Below the pieces are notes generated by a model that was not told the DNA's origin, ran no database searches, and worked only from the letters and a program-made list of their open reading frames with translations. The position numbers were made by a program, and so were the translations under genes. From NCBI RefSeq assembly GCF_001469955.1, contig NZ_LOPU01000018.1, positions 374,001-438,000 of the forward strand: a stretch of DNA of 64,000 nt, read 5' to 3'. This document shows, piece by piece, positions 59,406 to 64,000 of the stretch (position 1 is its first letter; each line of letters opens with the position of its first letter). The DNA is from Haloprofundus marisrubri. Lineage in GTDB: Archaea; Halobacteriota; Halobacteria; Halobacteriales; Haloferacaceae.

Positions 59406-59918
59406 ATGCATCCCCGTGCGCAAGCGTTCGCCGAACGCGCCGCCGACGCCTACGGTCTCGACGTGACCGTCCGCGAGTTTCCCGAGGGAACGAAGACGGC
59501 CGCCGACGCTGCCGACGCCATCGGCTGTGAAGTCGGCCAAATCGCCAGCAGTCTCGTCTTCGCCGTCGACGCCGCTGTCGACGGGACCGACGACACCGAG
59601 ACGCTCGTCGTCGCGGTCACCAGCGGCGCGAACCGCGTAAGCGAGGACGCGCTTGCGGCCGAACTCGGCGTCGCTCCCGAGGACGTTTCGATGGCCGACC
59701 CGGAACTGATTCGAGAGCGCGTCGGCTGGGCAATCGGCGGCGTGCCGCCGTTCTGTCACGATGCCGAGATTCGGACGTTCGTCGACCCCACGCTGCTCGA
59801 CTACGAAACCGTCTGGGCGGCCGCCGGTACCCCGAGCGCCGTTTTCGCACTCACTCCGGAGTCGCTTCGTGAGCACGCGAGCGCGACGGTCGCCGACGTG
59901 ATCACCGGCGGGGACTGA
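59406..59918 (+). CDS. YbaK/EbsC-type aminoacyl-tRNA deacylase
   Basis: A 170-residue protein from the ATG at 59406. VREFPEGTKTAADAADAIGC, VGQIASSLVFAVD, SGANRVSEDALAAELGVAP and WAIGGVPPFCHDAEIRTFVD follow the Ybak/ProX family. Members clear mischarged tRNAs; the conserved K in the EGTKTA loop is the expected active Lys. Which tRNA is unknown. Confidence 0.9.
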   Translation: MHPRAQAFAERAADAYGLDVTVREFPEGTKTAADAADAIGCEVGQIASSLVFAVDAAVDGTDDTETLVVAVTSGANRVSEDALAAELGVAPEDVSMADPELIRERVGWAIGGVPPFCHDAEIRTFVDPTLLDYETVWAAAGTPSAVFALTPESLREHASATVADVITGGD

Positions 59919-60037
59919 CCGCTCCGGCCGGACGAGAACGGCGGTGTGGAGGAACAGAGGAACGATGGGAAACCGTCGTATCTGCAGCGCGTGAGCGCCG
60001 GAAAACCCCTTTAGACTGTGGGGCGTACTCCCCCTCG

Positions 60038-60136
60038 ATGAGCGCATCCGACACCGACGACGCCGACACGCAGGAGACCTACGCTGCCGAGGCGACGCGG
60101 ATGCGCGCGAAACACGACCCCGACGACCTCATCTGA
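60038..60136 (+). CDS. Putative small acidic protein of 32 residues
   Basis: ATG at 60038 opens MSASDTDDADTQETYAAEA, TRMRAKHDPDDLI and stops. CCTTTAGAC at about 60007-60015 is a TATA-like box 26 bases upstream, fitting a leaderless gene. The composition is acidic like true haloarchaeal proteins. No family recognised. It could be a pseudogene remnant of a longer acidic protein. The 225 bases from here to the SDR gene hold only the inverted repeat noted there. Confidence 0.4.
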   Translation: MSASDTDDADTQETYAAEATRMRAKHDPDDLI

Positions 60137-60280
60137 GTCGTCGGCTTCGCTGTCTTCGTCCCTCCGTCTGCTGCGTCGGCCTGCGTCTCGTCCCGAGGTT
60201 CAAATACGAGGACGGAGCCACCTCGTTCCGTGACGTAACCGTCGCCGCGGGCCGACCGAGGCGGGAGCGCGGCCGCTCGC

Positions 60281-60360
60281 CCGTGGGATACGAGATGGCC
60301 GCCTGTCCGCACGTTTTCCGAGGACCGAGTTTTGAGGTTGCTCCCGTTCGTATCCCACGG
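60281..60360. promoter_or_regulatory. 12-base inverted repeat before the SDR gene
   Basis: CCGTGGGATACG at 60281-60292 and its exact complement CGTATCCCACGG at 60349-60360 are separated by 56 bases. The second copy ends one base before the ATG at 60362. A looping repressor site or a large hairpin in the leader is possible. Confidence 0.6.
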
Positions 60361-60361
60361 T

Positions 60362-61201
60362 ATGGGACGTTTGTCGCCGACTTTCGAGGGAGACACCGTC
60401 GTCGTCACGGGCGCGAGTTCGGGCATCGGCCGAGCGGTCGCACTGGCGTTCGCCGACGCCGGGGCAACGGTACTGAACGCCGACGTGCGCGAAGAACCCA
60501 AAGAACTCCGTTCGGACGGGTCGTCGCTTCGCTTTCCGCACGACGAGGCGACGTTTACGACGCACGCGGAGACACCGACGCACGAACTCGCAGAGGAGCG
60601 CGGAGCCACGGCCGAGTTCCTCGAATGCGACGTGAGCGACCCCGCCGAAATCGAGGCCGTCGTCGAACACGCCCGCGACTACGGCGGCGTCGACGTGATG
60701 GTCAACAACGCCGGCATCCACATCAGCAAGCGATTTCGGGAGGTTCGGCCCGACGACCTCAGACGAGTCCACGAGGTCAACACCTACGGCGCGTTCTTCG
60801 GGACACAACTTGCCGCCGAGGACATGATTTCGCGCGGCGAGAGCGGAACTATCGTCAACACGGCGTCGACGACGATGGGCGTCGCCGAGTGGGAACACTC
60901 CCACTACGCGACGACGAAAGGCGCGATTCGGATGTTGACGCGGAGCGCCGCGCTCGAACTCGCCGGACACGACGTGCGGGTCAACGCCGTCGCCCCCGGA
61001 CCGGTTGCCACCGAAATCACCGAGGGATGGTCCGAACGCGCCGGCGCCGTCGACGCCGGCGACACCGACCAGCCGACGCTCCCGCTTCGGGCGGCGACGC
61101 CCGACGAACTCCCGGGCGCGTATCTGTTCTTGGCCAGCGAGGACGCCTCGTTCGTCACCGGCGAGACGGTCTGGGTCGACGGTGGCGACCACGTCTGCTG
61201 A
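60362..61201 (+). CDS. Short-chain dehydrogenase/reductase
   Basis: A 279-residue SDR from the ATG at 60362, with TGASSGIGRAVALAFADAGA (nucleotide motif), VNNAGIHISKRF, NTASTTMGVAEWEHS, Tyr/Lys in YATTKGAIRML and NAVAPGPVATEITEGW. The catalytic Ser-Tyr-Lys set is present. An oxidoreductase on a small alcohol or sugar; the substrate is unknown. An acidic insertion around residues 40-65 is unusual. Confidence 0.92.
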   Translation: MGRLSPTFEGDTVVVTGASSGIGRAVALAFADAGATVLNADVREEPKELRSDGSSLRFPHDEATFTTHAETPTHELAEERGATAEFLECDVSDPAEIEAVVEHARDYGGVDVMVNNAGIHISKRFREVRPDDLRRVHEVNTYGAFFGTQLAAEDMISRGESGTIVNTASTTMGVAEWEHSHYATTKGAIRMLTRSAALELAGHDVRVNAVAPGPVATEITEGWSERAGAVDAGDTDQPTLPLRAATPDELPGAYLFLASEDASFVTGETVWVDGGDHVC

Positions 61202-61321
61202 GTCGGGCCTCGGAGCGACCGCCTCGCCTCGAACCATCACGGTAGTCTGTGAGTGACATGGCGGACCACGTGACCGAACACACACCCGAACTTATGCGCC
61301 GAGGGCGGGTAGTAGAGAGTG

Positions 61322-63430
61322 ATGGGAGCGTTATCTGAACTGTTCGCGCCGGGACGCATCGCCGTCGTCGGCGCAACTGCGCGTGAGGGGTCCATCGGCC
61401 GTGCTATCACGCAGAACCTCGTCGACGACTACGACGGCGAGGTCGTGCCGGTGAACCCGAACTACGACGAGGTGCTCGGACTCTCGTGTGTCGACTCCGT
61501 CGGCGACAGCGACGCCGACCTCGCGGTGGTCGTCGTCCCGCCGCATATCGCCGTCGACGCCGTCCGAGATGCCGGAGAGAACGGCGTGGAGAACGTCGTC
61601 GTCATCACCGCCGGATTCGGCGAAACCGGCAGTGAAGGCGCGGCCCGCGAGCGAGAACTCCGTGAGGTCGCCGAAGAACACGACATCAACCTCGTCGGTC
61701 CGAACAGCCTCGGCGTCATGAGCACGCCGAACGGGATGAACGCCACGTTCGGCCCCGACAACGCCCTCGAAGGGAGTCTCTCCTTTATGAGCCAGTCGGG
61801 GGCGTTCATCACTGCCGTTCTCGATTGGGCCAACGACGAGGGCGTCGGCTTCAAAGACGTCGTCTCGCTGGGTAACAAAGCCGTCTTGGACGAGACGGAC
61901 TTCGTCGCCGAGTGGGGCGACGACCCCGACACCGACGTCGTCATCGGCTACCTCGAAGGCATCGAAGAAGGAAGGAAGTTCATCGACACCGCCCGCGAGG
62001 TAACCCAAGACACGCCGATTCTACTCGTCAAATCCGGGAAAACCGACGCCGGCGCGCAGGCCGCCTCGTCGCACACCGGGACGATTGCGGGGTCTGACCG
62101 CGCCTACGAAGCGGGTCTCGACCAAGCGGGCGTCCTTCGCGCGTCGTCACCACAGGAACTGTTCGACGCGGCACAGATGCTCGCCAACCAACCGCTACCG
62201 GACGAGAAGCGAATCGCCGTCATCACGAACGCCGGCGGTCCGGGCGTGATGGCGACCGACGCCGTCGGCGAGTCGAATCTGGAGATGGCGTCGTTTGCCG
62301 ACGAGACGCTCGACGCCTTCGGCGAGAAACTCCCCGACGAAGGAAACATCTACAACCCGGTCGACGTGGTCGGCGACGCCGACATCGACCGCTTCCGCGA
62401 CGCACTCGACATCGCACTCGCCGACGAGAACGTCGGCTGTGCGCTCGTCCTCTCGGCACCCACCGCAGTGCTCGACTACGCCGACCTCGCGGAGGCAACC
62501 GTCGAACTCCGCGAGAAACACGAGAAACCGGTTGCCGCCTGTTTCATGGGCGGCGAACGCGTCGACGCCGCCGAAGGCGTCCTCCGCGAGGCGGGCATCC
62601 CGAACTACTTCGACCCCGCCCGCGCCGTCGAGAGCCTCGACGCTCTCGGCGAGTACCGCGACATCCAGCGCCGCGAGTACGACGACCCCGTCGAGTTCGA
62701 TGTCGACCGCGAACACGTCCGCTCGATTCTCGAAGACGCCGCCGACCGTGGCGACACCCGTATCGGCGTCGAGGCGATGAGCCTCTTGGACGCCTACGGC
62801 ATCCCGACGCCCGACGGCGACATCGTCGACAGTCCCGAAGACGCCGTCACCGCCGCCCAAGACGTCGACGGCGACGTCGTGATGAAAATCGTCAGTCCCG
62901 ACATCCTGCACAAATCCGACATCGGCGGCGTGAAAGTCGGCGTCTCGAACGAGGAGGTGTTCGACGCCTACGAGGACCTCATCACCCGAGCGCGGAACTA
63001 CCAACCCGACGCGACGATTCTCGGCGTCCAAGTCCAAGAGATGGTCAACCTCGACGACGGCGTCGAGACCATCGTCGGGATGAACCGCGACCCGCAGTTC
63101 GGGCCGCTCCTGATGTTCGGTCTCGGCGGCATCTTCGTCGAAATTCTCGAAGACACGACGTTCCGCGTCGCGCCCGTCTCCGAGAACGAGGCCCGAGAGA
63201 TGACCGACGAGATTCAGACCGCACCGCTGTTGCGCGGCGCTCGCGGCCGCGACCCGGTCGATAGAGACGCCATCGTCGAGACCATCCAACGGCTCTCGCA
63301 ACTCGTCTCGGATTTCCCGGCCATTCTCGAACTCGACATCAACCCGCTCGTCGCACTCCCGAAAGAAGGCGACGAGACGGGCGTACAGGCGGTCGACGTG
63401 CGACTGACCATCGACCCGGACCAACTATAA
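61322..63430 (+). CDS. ADP-forming acetate--CoA ligase (fused alpha/beta)
   Basis: A 702-residue enzyme; the ATG at 61322 is used rather than the adjacent GTG. CoA-binding domain APGRIAVVGATAREGSIGRA, then the phospho-His loop AASSHTGTIAGSDRAYEA and SGAFITAVLDWANDEGVGF. The C-terminal ATP-grasp begins GDTRIGVEAMSLLDAYGIP with VKVGVSNEEVFDAYEDL and FGLGGIFVEIL. It converts acetyl-CoA (or other acyl-CoA) plus ADP and phosphate into acetate and ATP, a main route of archaeal acetate formation. ACTTATGCG near 61290 is a TATA box about 30 bases upstream. The gene is followed by a phosphotransacetylase-family gene. Confidence 0.95.
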   Translation: MGALSELFAPGRIAVVGATAREGSIGRAITQNLVDDYDGEVVPVNPNYDEVLGLSCVDSVGDSDADLAVVVVPPHIAVDAVRDAGENGVENVVVITAGFGETGSEGAARERELREVAEEHDINLVGPNSLGVMSTPNGMNATFGPDNALEGSLSFMSQSGAFITAVLDWANDEGVGFKDVVSLGNKAVLDETDFVAEWGDDPDTDVVIGYLEGIEEGRKFIDTAREVTQDTPILLVKSGKTDAGAQAASSHTGTIAGSDRAYEAGLDQAGVLRASSPQELFDAAQMLANQPLPDEKRIAVITNAGGPGVMATDAVGESNLEMASFADETLDAFGEKLPDEGNIYNPVDVVGDADIDRFRDALDIALADENVGCALVLSAPTAVLDYADLAEATVELREKHEKPVAACFMGGERVDAAEGVLREAGIPNYFDPARAVESLDALGEYRDIQRREYDDPVEFDVDREHVRSILEDAADRGDTRIGVEAMSLLDAYGIPTPDGDIVDSPEDAVTAAQDVDGDVVMKIVSPDILHKSDIGGVKVGVSNEEVFDAYEDLITRARNYQPDATILGVQVQEMVNLDDGVETIVGMNRDPQFGPLLMFGLGGIFVEILEDTTFRVAPVSENEAREMTDEIQTAPLLRGARGRDPVDRDAIVETIQRLSQLVSDFPAILELDINPLVALPKEGDETGVQAVDVRLTIDPDQL

Positions 63431-63455
63431 ACGACCACAGAACCCTCACACACTC

Positions 63456-64000
63456 ATGACTGAAACCCTACTGGTGACCTCGACGCAGGACAGTACCGGA
63501 AAGACGGCGGTGACGCTCGCTCTCGGCCTGTTGGCACAGGAACGCGACCTCTCGGTCGGCTACATGAAGCCGAAAGGGACCCGCCTGCAGAGCAACGTCG
63601 GCAAGACGCTCGACGAGGACCCGATGCTCGCGCGCGAACTGCTCGGCACCGACGCCGAGATGCACGAGATGGAACCCATCGTCTACTCGCCGACGTTCAT
63701 GCAGGGCGCGGTTCGCGGCCAAGAGAGCGGCGAAGACCTCGCGGAAATCGTCCGCGAGTACTACGACTCGCTCTCGGCGGACGCCGACCTGATGCTCGTC
63801 GAAGGCGGCGGCAAACACACGACCGGCGGTCTCGTCGACCTGACGGACCCCGAAGTCGCCAGCCTGCTCGACGCGAAAGTGCTTCTCGTCGCCGACTACG
63901 CGACGCCGGCTGATTTGGACGACGTGCTCGCCGCCGTCGACGACGTGCGCGCCGAAGGCGACGACCGCCTCGCTGGCGTGCTGTTCAACCGCGTCGGCGA
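63456..64000 (+). CDS. Phosphotransacetylase-family P-loop protein (3' end outside window)
   Basis: An open frame from the ATG at 63456, 25 bases after the ligase stop, continuing past the window. The first 181 codons show the P-loop VTSTQDSTGKTAVTLALGLL, then GYMKPKGTRLQSNVGKTLDE, VEGGGKHTTGGLVDLTDPEV and LLVADYATPADLDDVLAAVD. This is the AAA_26/BioD-like N-terminal domain of phosphotransacetylase-family proteins, which usually continue with a DRTGG domain. Co-transcription with the acetate ligase suggests a role in acetyl-CoA/acetate flux. Confidence 0.85.
   Translation, partial: MTETLLVTSTQDSTGKTAVTLALGLLAQERDLSVGYMKPKGTRLQSNVGKTLDEDPMLARELLGTDAEMHEMEPIVYSPTFMQGAVRGQESGEDLAEIVREYYDSLSADADLMLVEGGGKHTTGGLVDLTDPEVASLLDAKVLLVADYATPADLDDVLAAVDDVRAEGDDRLAGVLFNRVG

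Noticed and set aside
1-64000. CRISPR array, IS element or prophage
   Set aside because: No regularly spaced repeats, transposase, integrase or virion gene was seen on either strand. The short GAGCGAAGTGAGCG-type repeats are irregular spacer sequences common in haloarchaea.

Overview
The window is about 64 kb of a high-GC, strongly acidic-proteome archaeal chromosome. It carries an archaeal SRP 7S RNA, archaeal translation genes (aIF1A, S15, S3ae), the KEOPS subunit Pcc1, archaetidylserine synthase and halocyanin. Many genes have a TATA-like box 25-30 bases before the start codon and no Shine-Dalgarno, which indicates leaderless transcripts. The host is a haloarchaeon, most likely in the Haloferacales (Haloferax, Halogeometricum or Haloprofundus-like); the species cannot be named from the sequence alone. 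The content is mostly chromosomal core. No integrase, transposase or CRISPR array is visible.

Layout: 1-5.2 kb has a uracil-DNA glycosylase-family gene, a DUF5793-type gene and a first type IV pilus-like ATPase/membrane pair. 5.2-11.1 kb has a Trm9-like methyltransferase, a TrxR-like flavoprotein, an HTTM membrane protein, tRNA-Gly(TCC) with duplicated ends, a Tat-exported protein and an MDR dehydrogenase. 11.3-13.8 kb is a tight operon of a PEP-hydrolase-like TIM barrel, a cupin and a Tm-1-like (UPF0261) protein. 14-21 kb holds aIF1A, an alkyltransferase, a Tat-exported beta-propeller, two TatA paralogues, an MFS carrier, an HD hydrolase and a 1-Cys peroxiredoxin, ending at tRNA-Arg(CCT).

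21.6-33.5 kb is the most distinctive region. A PilB-like ATPase with a duplicated N-terminal module and a PilC-like protein are followed by five overlapping genes for pilin-like proteins. One of these carries PKD and malectin domains. A convergent gene encodes a pilin-like protein with a von Willebrand A domain. Together they look like a surface filament or secretion machine with at least two adhesin-type subunits.

33.6-48.8 kb has a SOUL protein, a GntP permease, a universal stress protein, tRNA-Ala(GGC), the S15/RecJ-like/Pcc1/S3ae operon, halocyanin, archaetidylserine synthase, the SRP RNA, a thiolase-like/DUF35-like pair lacking key cysteines, an HxlR regulator divergent from an 11-Cys micropeptide, and an old-yellow-enzyme homologue. 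It ends with a micropeptide behind metal-regulator-like palindromes and dpsA. 49-64 kb holds a nitrilase, a HEAT-repeat protein, a secreted PLD-like protein, a DHH exonuclease, a JAMM protease, FAD synthase, thioredoxin reductase, YbaK, an SDR, ADP-forming acetate-CoA ligase and a phosphotransacetylase-family protein cut by the window end.

The best candidates for new biology are the adhesin-bearing pilin operon with its vWA partner, the Cys-rich micropeptide/HxlR pair, the iron-box micropeptide beside dpsA, and the repeated 3' ends of all three tRNA genes.
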